Positions 46,593-57,873 of a stretch of 64,000 bases of DNA are shown piece by piece (position 1 is the first letter of the stretch; each line of letters opens with the position of its first letter). Below the pieces are notes generated by a model that ran no database searches, had not been told where the DNA came from, and worked only from the letters and a program-made list of their open reading frames with translations. Location: assembly GCA_030789695.1 (NCBI GenBank), contig CM061141.1, positions 321,596,452 through 321,660,451 of the forward strand. The letters run 5' to 3'. A program made the position numbers and the translations under genes. Source of the DNA: Scilla litardierei. Taxonomy: Eukaryota > Streptophyta > Magnoliopsida > Asparagales > Asparagaceae.

Positions 46593-48190
46593 TTACACTA
46601 CATGGAAAGAACACACCGTGGCAAATGGCGGATCTCGAATGTATAACGGTGGTGGTAGCTGCTCGATCATATCCTTTTGCTCCTCCGCCAGCTGCTTTGG
46701 AGCTAGGCCACCACCGGCCTCCTTGGATTCCAGCAATGCAACTCCAAGCATCTCCTTTGGATAATATGGATCACGTGGGAGACGAGCTGCATCAATCCAA
46801 GTCATGTCCTCATGCCCTGCAAAAGCATTCCAAATCGGGTCGTCAAAACAAATAAAACAATTTAAATGCAATGGACGACAATCTGAAGCAAAAATATGTG
46901 GAAGTGCAAATTGGGCTTCAGAAATGCAAGGCATGAGATGGTGGAAACTTCCCTGAAATACGGTGCTAGATGTGGCATGATGCACGGCCTCAGGAGGAGG
47001 TGGAAGTGGCTGCAGAGAGAAAACTGGAGTAAGAGGGAGCTCGGGCTCAATATATACCATCTCGCAATCCCCGTCGCTATCATCCTCCTCGACATCCATA
47101 TCAACATCAACGATCTCTGCGGCACTCCCCACATCTGATAACTGCTCCTCACAAACCTCCTCGATGACTGGCAAGTGCGCATCCTGAGGCGAGGGAAGTG
47201 ACATCTGTGATAGGACTGGAGGTAGACACGTCTCGGGCAAATCCAAGCACGCATCATCCTCGCCATCCCAGAAATAGCTCATCTCAGTCGTCCTCCCAAA
47301 ATACTCAACCGCCTCGACCTGTGAAGCTAACTCTGAAGTGGCCTGTGGCTCAGGCTCCATGGTGTCCTCGATCTGCTCTCGGCCATCATGCACATCCACT
47401 TCATCATCAACCCCAAAATGAAAATGCATCGTGTCACCGTCGTGGTCGACACGCACTCCATCATCCGTCTCCTCCGACTCCTCAAAATATATATGCTCAA
47501 ACTCCTCTACTTGGCCCCAATGCACCCTCTTCACAGGTTTCTCTTGGTAATCCATAGGGTCGCACTGGAATGAGCCCTCAGCTGGCTCCTCAGGCTGGTA
47601 CTGGACATGCTGCTCTGCATCCTGAAATGGAAACTGGGACTGGCCATCATCCTCATATCCAAGTGACTGCTCTCCAGATGGCTCATTCTGCTCCCACTCT
47701 GCAAGGTCCCTCAGGTACAACCAAGAATCCTCGGTCGAAGAATCAAAGAACTCTCCACCGCAGCTCATCTGCACCAAATCTCGCCCAGATGGCGATAACC
47801 ATGTGTAGAAGATCTGCAGAAGATGATCCTCGTGAAAGCTCTGGTGTGGGCATGCAAGCACCAAATCAGTGAACCTCTTCCAAGCCTGATGGTAGGCCTC
47901 CCACTCAGCCTGGGTAAAGCTCGCTATATGCTCCATGGCCTGCCGCCCCTGTACCTGCTCCAAAAAGATAGGCAAAAATACTCGGAGAAATTCAGCCTGA
48001 AATGACAACCAAGTAAAATGTGAGTCCAGAGACAAAGAATCAAACCAAAGTCTAGCATCGTCATGTAAAGAAGATGGAAAAAATCTAAAATATATGCAAT
48101 CATCATCAATATTCCCACCAAGACATGAATGCATCCAATCTTCAAAATTTTTAATATGTAAGTGAGGGTTCTCCCACTCCGTGCCATGGA
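46593..48190 (-). CDS. Gag-like protein of element A, 5'-truncated
   Basis: A 513-codon minus-strand frame from the ATG at 48134. The same frame is open upstream for 19 more codons (ENPHLHIKNFEDW) to the LTR junction, so the true amino end is lost. Residues about 10-110 match the retrotransposon gag (capsid) domain: YFRFFPSSLHDDARLWFDSL, then TWLSFQAEFLRVFLP and RFTDLVLACPH. A long acidic, Gln/Pro-rich middle follows. The last about 110 residues (FDDPIWNAF, EMLGVALLES, IEQLPPPLYIRDPPF) are shared with element C. There is no zinc knuckle, protease or RT. It would assemble particles for a partner's enzymes; this is inferred from the family. Confidence 0.85.
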
Positions 48191-49863
48191 AGGTTGACTC
48201 GGAAAACGCGCAAGCGCACGCCTTCCACTCCCAAGCGTAGGAGCGTCAATGCAATAAAAATAACCGGTGAGTACCGGGTCGGATCACAGGGACAATTCGT
48301 TCTATGTTCACAAGTTTGATAGATAAAGAAAAATAAAGCGTGAAAACAACTACCTCAACTAACGGTGGATGAGTAGGAATAATTGTGACGAAACTAAAAA
48401 TTCTAACTTAAGAGGGTAGGGTTGGAGAACCAAAAGTGGGAAGGTAGGATTGCTAGGTAAGGAGCATGGATTGTGGGTTCATCAAGATCGGTGCCAATCA
48501 AGCCCAATTCACCCTCAAATAACACAATCGGTCATCCGGCTAAGGAGGCCCAATCGGAATATTTAGCTTTAAAGGACATCACAATTAGCAATAGGGATGG
48601 ACGTATAATCGAAACACTAATCAAATATGAGCATGGTATTTTCTCAAATTGTGCCCTCTCGGGACTTAACCAATTAAAATTGTGCCCTAATTACACATCC
48701 ACATTAGCAATGAAATTTGGGCAAGAGGGAAATTAGGGCTCCAATTAACAATCAACCCAATGAATCACAACCCAAGCACAATAGCACTACTCAATCATAC
48801 TAAACAAGATGATATTCATAGACAAATTCATACAATGTTCATTACAAAATGAGAGATACAAAAATACAAGAGGGTTAAGAAAAGTATCACCCAAGCTCTC
48901 CCCAAGTTCACCTTTGCTTCCACCCTCTTGCTCCTCCTCCAAGCCTTCCTATTCCTCCATGGCCTCCTCCCCTACTCCTTGGCTTTTGGGGAAGAAGAAG
49001 ACCCCCCTAAGCCCTAAAAAAAACGCAAAACAGCAAGCTAACCCGAGAGCAAAAAAGACTCCCCTCTACAAAATTCGCACAGGCGCCCTTCAAATAGTCT
49101 AGCGGGTCGGAGCTGCTGCGGGCGCATGCCCGCAGCCCGCTCAAACTCGCCCGCCCCAGCTCTGGGCGAAATAAGTCGGGGCGGGCCGGCCGCTGGGCCG
49201 GCCCGCTCCGCGAGTGTGTGTGTTTTTTAATTTATTAATTTTTTTTTAAATATCGACAACGGCCCGCTCGATTTCGAGCGGGCCGAAGCCCGCTTCTTTC
49301 AAAGCGGCGGGCGAAAATTCTTCGCCGCCAGATTTGCGCCGCGTGGCGCAACGGGATTGCGCCGCGTGGCGCAACGGGATTGCGCCACGCGGCGCCTCCT
49401 CGAAAATTCATTTTCTGGTTATTTAGCCCCCTTTTCTCCTCCAAAAATTCACCAAAAATACCCAAAAATTCCAGAAAAATCTCAGAAAATTCTGAAAAAT
49501 CTCCAAGATTCCCAGGAGTACCTGAAAAATATGAGAAGGAGAAATTAGTCCATTTGATACGAAAATTAATTTAATGACTATTAAAAACACAATATTGACC
49601 CCCCCAATAAGCTATATATGATATTCCAATGCTCGAATAATTCCCAAAAAATGGAGATATGATCAAAATAATGGCAGGAGCATAGGAAAAATAATAGGAA
49701 GCCAATAACGACGATAAAAACCGTATTTTATACCAAGAATGAGAATAAGCCCTAAAATTGATATGAAATGAAAATATACCCAAAAAGAGCACAATTAAGT
49801 CTAATCTTTGGCACAAAATGGGGATAGTTAGGGGGGAAAATATGCAATTTATATCCCGAATCA
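48191..49863 (-). repeat. 5' LTR of element A
   Basis: Same sequence as the left LTR apart from a few substitutions and a 23-bp tandem duplication (GCGCCGCGTGGCGC...) near 49336-49381. On the left it meets gag codons with no primer-binding site, and the expected terminal TGGTTGAC reads AGGTTGAC. Confidence 0.88.
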
Positions 49864-49868
49864 CTCTC

Positions 49869-50530
49869 CAGATAGCGCCCGCCCTGAATTGGCATTAAAG
49901 CCACCATTACGATCGCCTTAATGGCCATTCAAGTGACCATCAATGCAGACGGTCACGAGGGGAGGAGTGATAAACACCACGAAGGCATTGACATGCAGGA
50001 CTCCTATAAGAGACCAAAGGAACAGAACGCAAAGGGACCGAATTCTGGATACTTGACACCCAGGTATACTGAATCCTCATAGACCTTCTTCCACCTCATA
50101 TTTCTCCTCTACAGCTCGACCGAGAACTCGAGCTTGGTCTCTCCGTGAACCAAGTTTGATTCCACCGAGCATTTATCAGACCAGATCTGACTAAGTATCG
50201 GAGGGGATTTGTTCGGAACCAAGGTCCGACCTTCCTGACGAGTTCATCATTTTACAGATCGAGGAAGATGTCATCTCGCTGAAGCTTCCCTTCGGCGTCC
50301 CATTGCTCGGATCTGAACGCCCTCGCCCCAAAGCTTGTTCATCCGATCGATCCCGACGGTTGTTGTTTCACCGAAGCTACCCTTCGACGCATTGTCACCC
50401 AGACCCACGTCTTCTCGCTCAAGCGAACACTCGGCCAACCGACCCCGAGAGCCGTCCCCGTCTCGCAAAGACCGCGACGACACTCGGACCTCCATACTAC
50501 CAATCAGTGGTGAAAAAACACCCCGAAACA
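49869..50530 (+). repeat. Tat1 LTR, second part
   Basis: Continuation of the LTR begun at 43609. It ends GAAACA at 50530, two bases before the primer site. Related phrases occur in the Tat2 LTR (CGGAGGGGATTTG, ACCAAGGTCCG). Confidence 0.7.
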
Positions 50531-50532
50531 TC

Positions 50533-50550
50533 TGACACCGTCTGTGGGAA
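50533..50550 (+). other. Tat1 primer-binding site, decayed
   Basis: TGACACCGTCTGTGGGAA; Tat2 has TGGCGCCGTCTGTGGGAA. The two differences are both G to A. Confidence 0.75.
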
Positions 50551-50588
50551 ACGAATCTTCACCCATGTCAAACAATCACACAGGAAAT

Positions 50589-51279
50589 GACTCGGTCACG
50601 TACCAAGGGTCGCAAGAGGGCAGCCAATGTAGCTCCCACACTAGGCCCTGTCAGGACCAACTCTAGTAAGGCCGCTTCTAGCATATGCTCACCGGACTGG
50701 GGAACCATGCACCCGACGAACAACGGCAATGGACCTAGACTGGGAGAAAACCGATGATAAATCTCAGGCCATCTACTTCTCCGAGGAAGACCTGGAGGAG
50801 AACGAGCTGCACACGATGATGCCTTGGTCATCTCGATTTTCATCGACACGTCCGTAGTCTGACGACTGCTCGTCGATACAGGAAGCTCATGAGACATTCT
50901 GTTCATGACAACCATGGAGAAGATGGGAGTACGGGCCGGCAACTTGGAGCCTTGCTCGGGCCCCATAGTCAGCTTCACAAGACATTCTGCCCCAATCTTA
51001 AGAATGATCCACCTCCCAGTGACGCTGGGAGAACCTCCCTACACGATCACTCTAACGACAGAATTTATGGCAATAAGGGTTGGGTCAGCTCATAACGGGA
51101 TAGTTGGCCGATCGCTCCTCAACGCGGCCGGGGCATTAGTCTCAACCCTCCACCAAATGGTCAAATTCTGGACCCCAGAAGGGATCGGGAAGGTGAGGGG
51201 CAACCAGGCAAAGTCGAGCACTTGCTACCAATTGTCCGGCCAGGAGCGCAATGCGGAGCGATACGACCCGATGGACATC
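50589..51279 (+). pseudogene. Tat1 gag start and protease relic
   Basis: From 50589 a short gag-like start (MTRSRTKGRKRAANV) breaks within about 50 codons. Most of gag is missing. From about 50740 the sequence reads as a Tat-lineage aspartic protease: YFSEEDLEENELH, active site LLVDTGSS at about 50866-50889 with a TGA directly after it, then DILF, IHLPVTLGEPPYTITLT, GRSLLNAAGALVSTLHQMVKF and VRGNQAKSSTCYQ. It stops at 51279 where LTR D begins, so RT and integrase are absent. Non-functional. Confidence 0.8.
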
Positions 51280-52723
51280 TGATAGGTTGTTTATATATAT
51301 AGTTTTCATCTTCATTTCATTCATACTTTACTCAATTTCGACTCGTTTTCCGTACCACTTTTATCGCCTTTTGTTACTTTTTACGCTTTTGGTCTCCCCA
51401 GTGCTTTGCATGTGAATTTGGAGGAGTTTGGAGCGTTTTAAAGTGGGGCGTGGTATTTGGGGTTTCATCTCATGACTTGGAGCCTTGAACATGAGCATGG
51501 TTGAGAGCTTGGTTGTAGGTTGAACGTGGTGTTGAAAAATGAGGCTTGAATGTGGAGCTCTGTAATGTGGAGAGAGCTGGAGCCTTTCACTTTGGAGAAG
51601 TTCTGGGTCGAGTGTGCTAGTCTGGAGCTTAGAGCTACTGTGGAGATGCAAGCTTGAGTGGGAGTGCAGATGGCTACTTGAGTGAGTTTGGAGGGATGAG
51701 CATTCAAGTTGAAGAGTTGGGAAGATTAATGGGGAGCTTGGAGGTTGGGTGATATAGCAATGAAGCTGGAGATGACCACAACCATCTACACTGTCGTATG
51801 GAATCATCCATACTGCAGTGTCATCTGTCGCACCCAGCCCAAAGCAGCAGGAGCTCCACACGGCTGTGTGGACTAGCTCCACACAGCCGTGTCATCTGTC
51901 GCACATAGACCAAAGCAGCAGGAGCTCCACACGGCCGTGTGGACTAGCTCCACACACCCGTGTCCCCTTCAACCAGCCAAGGCACAGTGGAGATTCAATA
52001 CTCTACACGGCCGTGTGAACGATTTTCACACGGTCGCATCATTTTCTTACCCAATTGCAATTCACGCGGCCGTGTGGTTCTCGCCACGCGGCCGTGTGAA
52101 ATCGGGTTAAGAAGCTGTGCCCGACTTCCTAGGGCTTGTATAAATAGTTGGGGACGCAGTCTTTTGTGGAGAGCCGAGCTTTAGGCTCGTTTTTGCCATA
52201 GTTTACTGTTCTATTGCTTATTTAGGAGTAGATTTAGATTAGATTTTTGATGGATTTTGGATCTTTCTCTTCTCAGGTTTTGTAATAGTGATTGACAACC
52301 CTTTGAATGGGATTATGAGACAAGTTCTCTTCGCTTTCTTTTATTGATTGTCGTTGTTGTTTTTCTTCTCATCTGTTGTTGCTTCGCTTTTGTTGCTTTT
52401 GTTGTTATCGTTCTTGCTTTTGTTGTTGTTGTGTTGTTGTTTTTCCTGTTGTTGTTGTTGTTGTTGTTTTTGTATTGTGTTGTTGTTGTTATTTTGTTAT
52501 TCTTTTCACTCCCCCTTTGTTTCCACAATTATATCTTCATATTCCCATGTTATTCTAGTGTTAAACCTTGTAATCCATACGTCCATTCGTAATCGATTGC
52601 GTAGCTAGCTATTAAACTAGAAATTGAGCTAGTACTCGATCATCCTAGCCTCCTTACGGACGACACGTAATGCGCTACGATGATGCCGTGCGCTTGCGGT
52701 TATAAATTATAAAGCTTCTATCA
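51280..52723 (+). repeat. LTR D (+), 5' LTR with CACACGGCCGTGTG palindromes
   Basis: Starts TGATAGGTTG and ends CTATCA, followed by a primer site. U3 holds about eight copies of CACACGGCCGTGTGG or variants (51857-52099). TATAAATA is at 52139-52146. A degenerate (TTG)n tract (52340-52500) occupies the transcribed part; frames within it are low-complexity artefacts. Confidence 0.8.
51857..52099 (+). promoter_or_regulatory. CACACGGCCGTGTG palindrome array in U3 of LTR D
   Basis: Copies occur in pairs about 30 bp apart (for example near 51857 and 51879, 51928 and 51950). The last one ends 40 bp before TATAAATA. Confidence 0.8.
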
Positions 52724-52729
52724 ATTTTT

Positions 52730-52747
52730 TGGTGCTGTTGCCAGGGA
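52730..52747 (+). other. Primer-binding site of element D
   Basis: TGGTGCTGTTGCCAGGGA, a variant of the TGGCGCCGTTGCCGGGGA type, six bases after the LTR end. Confidence 0.8.
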
Positions 52748-52941
52748 GGTGCGGTTTGATTGATATTAATGAGATTAGGGTTAGTTAGACTACGTCTCAT
52801 TCAAAAATTTATAAAAATCTCAATAACATCGAATTTTTTTTCCACCACAGGTATTCATTTGTTTGCAATTCTCTTGTACCACTGACGCGTTTGCCCTAGC
52901 TTTGTCTTTGATATTTCATGTGCTATTTGGAAAATATGTGA

Positions 52942-53097
52942 ATGCCCGATGGATCCCGCGTGGAGAATTTCAGCAATTTATTCCCGCGCGATGCTCAATT
53001 TGGAGGTTACAATCACGTTCCACAGGTTGCTGTGTTTTGTATAAAATGTGGGATGCAGCGGCATATCTTCACCCAATGCCAAAATTTCACGTACTAA
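52942..53097 (+). CDS. Small CCHC zinc-knuckle ORF of element D, cut by element C
   Basis: A 51-codon frame starting MPDGSRVENFSNLF and containing CIKCGMQRHIFTQC, an exact C-x2-C-x4-H-x4-C zinc knuckle. Its stop coincides with the junction to LTR C (TAATTCGGGG), so the natural protein probably continued. It lies about 195 nt after the primer site, whereas zinc knuckles normally sit at the carboxyl end of gag. Compare the cysteine-rich frame after the LTR B primer site (26110-26310). Function unknown; nucleic-acid binding is a family-level inference. Confidence 0.5.
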   Translation: MPDGSRVENFSNLFPRDAQFGGYNHVPQVAVFCIKCGMQRHIFTQCQNFTY

Positions 53098-54932
53098 TTC
53101 GGGGTGAATAATGCATAATTAACCCCTTATCTAGCCCTATTTTATGTGTATATGATGCTTAATTGGTCTCTAATACGTTTGTATTTTGTATATCATCATT
53201 TATTATAGCAAACCATTGATTTGTGCACAAAATATAAATTTTATTGAGTATTTCTGCCTATTTATATTTTTCATGGCTAGATCTCGATCTCATGATTCCA
53301 ACGACTATTTATTTGTATTTTTCTGAGATTTGTGCTAATTACTATGAATTTTTGAACGCAGAATACAGTTTAAATGGGGAAATACGGCCGAAATATGCCA
53401 TAAATACGACTATACGGCCGCTCATCTCTATGGGCGGACCACGTGGCATAAATCTGGCCGTCCCCACTTCAATCCAACGGCCCAGCGAAGCGTCGACGTG
53501 GTCAGCGAACAGCCGCACGATCTCCATCTGACGGCCACGAGCGGAAGCAAGTCGATCAAAACACGGGATCAGCTGTGACCATCGAATGCAGATCCAACGG
53601 TCCAGATCAATTCTACGTACAAAATACGGGCGAAGAACCGGGAGTGACGTGGCCTCGTTTGGGAGGTCGATTTGTGATCATACGGCTCACATTCACCCCG
53701 CATCGGAATCAGCTTGGAACGAAGTGAGCGGGAGTTTTTGTACACGCGGCACCATCTCAGCGATGCTCCGCTCGAATCAAATGACCGACGTCGAATCCGA
53801 TCCAATCTCGAAGCTGAGCAGCGAAGCGGGCGCAAGCGGTTGAAGCCGGATCCGAATACGAGCCAAGTGGCGCTCCCAGGATAGATCTCCGCTTGATCGG
53901 ACGGCTGACGTTTGCTGCGGCTTTGCGGGTTGGATTTTGAGCGTTAATAGAGCGGGTTTAGACCCGATAACGACTTAAAACCCGCAATACTATTATATAA
54001 GCATATTCTTGGGTTTTTGGCAGTATTCTGGCGTATTTGGGGCTCTAGGAGCCGTATTTTGCCATGAAATTTGGAGGCCTTGGAGATAGAGGCTAGATCT
54101 ATCATCTGAAGGAGATTTGGGCTATTTGGAGAGAATTGGTGATATTTTTCCTATCTTTAGCCTTGTATTTTGCATATTTGGCTTGTATTTGAAGTATTAT
54201 TCACGTATTTTGAGGTTTTGATGATGTATTTGTCTATAAATACTGAATATTTTCTCTCTATGCACGGTTAATCTTCATATGTGTTGGTGTTGATGTAGTT
54301 AGGGTGTTATAATCATTGATTTTTGAAATCTTTTCGCCCTATATTCATGTTATAATCACGTATTTTCTCGATTTCTACATATATCTTGTTTGAGTATGTT
54401 ATACGGAGACGTGGGCATGCTTGAATCGAATATAATCTTTGCAGACTTATTCGTGATGCGATCCGAGAGGATGTATCGTGACCCGAGAGGGCACTTGTGT
54501 TTATTTTCCTTGTGAAATCGACGTTATACGTGATTACCTTTTTGGCACTATTTCATGCTTTTTATCGCCATATTTTCCAACGTTCTCGTGCCCTAGCTGG
54601 AAGAAACGTTGAGTTATAGAAAAGATATTAATAATCATTGATTGCACACACCCTAACGAAATCACTACCAACACATACTCTCCATATTAGTACCCCAATA
54701 TCGAATTCACCGTAATTATCGTAGGACTTTCTTTTATTATGTTAAACTCTTGATACCATATTTTTATATCTGAAAGGTGGATGGTTATTATCGTATTATT
54801 ACTCTTTATAAACTGAAATTCATGGTTTACAGGTCAGTTGTCCCGTGGATACGATACCTGGACTCGCCAGGATTATTACTTGTTCGATCTCCTACACTTG
54901 GGAGTAGCGCTCACACATGTTGAGACGAGTCA
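53096..54932 (+). repeat. 5' LTR of element C (about 1.84 kb)
   Basis: Matches the 3' LTR start at 57300 (TGATTCGGGGTGAATAATGC) but lacks the first two bases. It ends GAGTCA before the primer site. Several CGGCCG-centred sites lie in U3 (53385-53530), and TATATAA is at about 53994. Hairpins ATCC-GAGA-GGAT (54461-54472) and GTGACCC-GAGA-GGGCAC (54478-54494) lie downstream. Confidence 0.85.
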
Positions 54933-54938
54933 AGTTTT

Positions 54939-54956
54939 TGGCGCCGTTGCTGGGGA
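54939..54956 (+). other. Primer-binding site of element C
   Basis: TGGCGCCGTTGCTGGGGA, six bases after the LTR end. Athila-type (tRNA-Asp class). Confidence 0.85.
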
Positions 54957-55084
54957 TAACAGTACTTGTAAGCTACAATTTTAGTTCGTAAGGAGGAACA
55001 TTTGGTAAGATCCTTCTATCTTATAGTTTAGGGTTTTTATTAGTTTTTTGTTTTGTTTTCTCTTTATAAAAAAATTCAAAAAAA

Positions 55085-56206
55085 ATGGAATACATGGAAT
55101 TCTATATCACAAACAATTGGTATGATGCAGAGTACAATGTTGCACACAAACATAGAATGGAGATGCTCAAGATCGTTAGTTTTAATCAAACAGATTGTGA
55201 AACTTTCTTTCAGGCCGGGAGGAGGTTCACAGACATAGTATCGAGCTATCCGCAGCATGGGTACACAAAGAAAGAGCTTATGGAGTCCTTCCTATTTGGA
55301 CTACGACCACAGCTGCAGGAATTTTTGGGAGTCATGACACCGACAGATGCGTGGAAATACATGGAGTCCTTACACGAGAATGATCAGACCATTAATGAGA
55401 CTTCAGAGTGTGATTCAACGGAGCCTTCATGCCTTGATCAAGGAGAGCAAAGCATAGACGTACCATTGCAACCCTTGAAAGAGGAAGTTTATTTGCTCAT
55501 TCAGACACATGAGGCTACATCCCATCAATTCCAATAAAATTTTCTTGCTCAGAGTCAGCAAATTCAGCAATCCATTGAAAATCTTACTTTGATTTCCACT
55601 TGCTTAGAAGAAAGTAATTCTTTTGAAATTCAATTTCAAGAATCTAATATGAGTTCATCTTCTATTGCAGGTACATCGAGCGAGCCATGTCACGATGAAA
55701 GCACAACTCAGAACATTGACATGACTGGAAGTGGGTGCAAAGGAGAGGGCGAGCTAGCAATTTTGGATGAACAGGAGGAGGAGACATCTAGGGACATGTG
55801 TTTAGAGATTATCGCTATGGAGCCCGAACCACTCCTCCCACCAGTTTTTTCCCAAAATCATTTATCCCTTTCCCCAATAACTGAGCATCATACCGAGCGT
55901 AGTGCACATCTTTCAGGGAGTAGTCATCAACATGCTTTACTTTATTTTACGTACTTTGATGACTATGTTTGGAATATATTTGTGATGAAGAATTTTAGAC
56001 TAAATTGGACTAACATAACTCATCTCTTGCAGGACATACAAAATCACTTTATAAAGATGCTTGGAGTTGTGTTGCTGGGGTCCTATTTAGCTAATGGAGG
56101 AAACATATTCGCCGAGGAGCGCAAGGAGCAAATTGAACAACTTCCTCCACCATTAAAGATCCGTGATCCGCCATTTGACCACGGTGTGTTCTTTTCATTA
56201 GTATAG
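55085..56206 (+). pseudogene. Gag-like ORF of element C, one in-frame stop
   Basis: Frame MEYMEFYITNNWYDAEYN... runs to a TAA at 55535-55537 and continues in the same frame to 56206 (373 codons plus the stop). FFQAGRRFTDIVSSYPQHGY aligns with RFTDLVLACPH of element A. The carboxyl part (FDDYVWNIF, KMLGVVLLGS, IEQLPPPLKIRDPPF) aligns with the element A end. The front of the gag core seen in A (FRFFPSS...) is missing here. No pol follows, so C is a second gag-only element, older than A. One base change could explain the stop. Confidence 0.75.
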
Positions 56207-57299
56207 ATTTTATATGCTTTCTAGGATGCTTGCTTTTGAATAAACTCGTACCCCTTTCGACATTGAGGACAATGTCCATCTTTAGTTGGGGGGAGTGTAT
56301 GAGACTAGGATTTTTTTTAAAAAGGCGAGAGATAAGAATAAATTACCAATTCTCATCATTTAAAACTCTTTCACATACCACAAATGCGGATGATTATGCG
56401 TTGATTGAGTTCTAAAAATCGTTTATGGCTTGAATTAATTTTCCTTCATGGAATTACTCGTTAATATGCCTTTCTATGAAAACTTTTAATTGTCATGATT
56501 AATATCTCGAAATAGTTTGAATTTATTTCGTGCAAGCTATTGTGGTGCAAAAGCTTAAGTATACACGATTTATTAGAAAAATCTTCAAGTTGAAGAGGAA
56601 TTTGGCCATTGTTACTAATGTTTATGTTCATATTTATGGGTGTTGAGTTGCTTACGAAAAAAATGATAAAAAACCAAGTGAAAAAGAAAAAAAATGCATC
56701 GTTCCCTTGAGTTCATTGATTAGCCGGGTCTTTGTGCCTCAGGAAGCATTGGAGATTCGCGTCAAAAGATGGATGAATGTGGAGTGCATTCAAAAAAATA
56801 GAAAAATTCAAAAAAAATAGAAAATAAAACTTAGATGATCCGAGTATTAAGTTCGAGGGGCTCTTCTAAGCATACTGTCCGAAGGTCGTCTGGCCTAGGA
56901 ATCATTAACTGAAAGCTCACTACATGGATCATTCTAAGTTGTCAAAAAAAAAGAAAAAGAAAAAGAAATGGTGAATAAACTAAGCAACCTTAATACACAT
57001 GATTTGAACGATCTTTTTGAGATGCCAATTCCTTGGAAATAAGAAAACTAGAATATAACGACGTGTTATACTTTCGCTTGCGTAAAACGATGATTGCATG
57101 TTATTTATTCGAATTAAATTAGAGAAAATATCATGTGATTGATCTTATTCATGGATTGTATATATTGATGGTCTAAATCATTTTGGAAAGCGTATTATTG
57201 AGCCATGCCATAAGCAATTGATAGAATTTATTGTTTAGTAATCATACGACTTCATCGCTCTTTTTTGCTAGGGACTATCAAATTTGCTAGTTGGGGGTG
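56207..57299 (+). other. 3' internal region of element C
   Basis: No coding region. GGACAATGTCCATC...TTGGGGGGAG at about 56267-56294 is an internal purine tract, and GCTAGTTGGGGGTG ends at 57299 as the true polypurine tract next to the 3' LTR. The two are about 1.0 kb apart, as in element A. Confidence 0.7.
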
Positions 57300-57762
57300 T
57301 GATTCGGGGTGAATAATGCATAATTAACCTCTTATCTAGCACTATTTTATGTGTATATGATGCTTAATTGGTCTCTAATACGTTCGTATTCTGTATATCA
57401 TCATTTATTAGAGCAAACCATTGATTTGTGCACAAAATATAAATTTTATTGGGTATTTCTGCCTTTTTATATTTTTCATGACTAGATCTCGATCTCACGA
57501 TTCCAACGACTATTTATTTGTATTTTTCTGAGATCTGTGCTAATTACTGTGAATTTTTGAACGCAGAATACAGTTTAAATGGGGAAATACGGCCGAAATA
57601 CACCGTAAATACCACTATACGGCCGCTCATCCCTACGGGCGGGCCACGTGGCAGAAATCTGGCCGTCCCCACTTCAATCCAACGGCCCAGCAAAGCATCG
57701 ACGTGCCCAGCGAACAGCCTCACGATCTCCATCTGATGGCCACGAGCAGAAGCAAGTCGATC
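57300..57762 (+). repeat. 3' LTR of element C, truncated
   Basis: Matches 53096-53560 with scattered differences and stops matching at AAGTCGATC near 57762, after about 460 bp. Confidence 0.85.
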
Positions 57763-57873
57763 TTCATATATTTTTTCTCTCTTTTCGTCGTAATGGATTG
57801 TATTCCTCTTTATCTCTTGCAACTTCAAACATGTACATATTTTTCAAAATCTCAGTTTTGGGCAAAACAAGGA
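57763..57873. other. Short unassigned sequence
   Basis: 111 bp between truncated element C and the Tat2 LTR start. Nothing recognised. Confidence 0.6.

Larger units (their letters stand above)
43772..49863 (-). mobile_element. Element A: young gag-only LTR retrotransposon
   Basis: Two nearly identical LTRs (43772-45421 and 48191-49863) flank an internal region with one long frame (gag-like, 46593-48134) and no pol. The 5-bp target duplication CTCTC is present at 43767-43771 and 49864-49868. The layout matches non-autonomous gag-carrying elements (TR-GAG type), which need enzymes from another element. By eye the LTRs differ by about six substitutions plus one 23-bp duplication, so insertion was recent. 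The primer-binding site and leader are missing: gag codons abut the right LTR directly, which implies a deletion of the 5' internal part. Confidence 0.9.

Noticed and set aside
46625..47872. Plus-strand frames opposite the element A gag
   Set aside because: Shadows of the 513-codon minus-strand frame; no family resemblance.
52313..52608. Several frames rich in Val/Cys/Phe or Thr/Asn
   Set aside because: They are reading frames of a degenerate TTG repeat inside LTR D.
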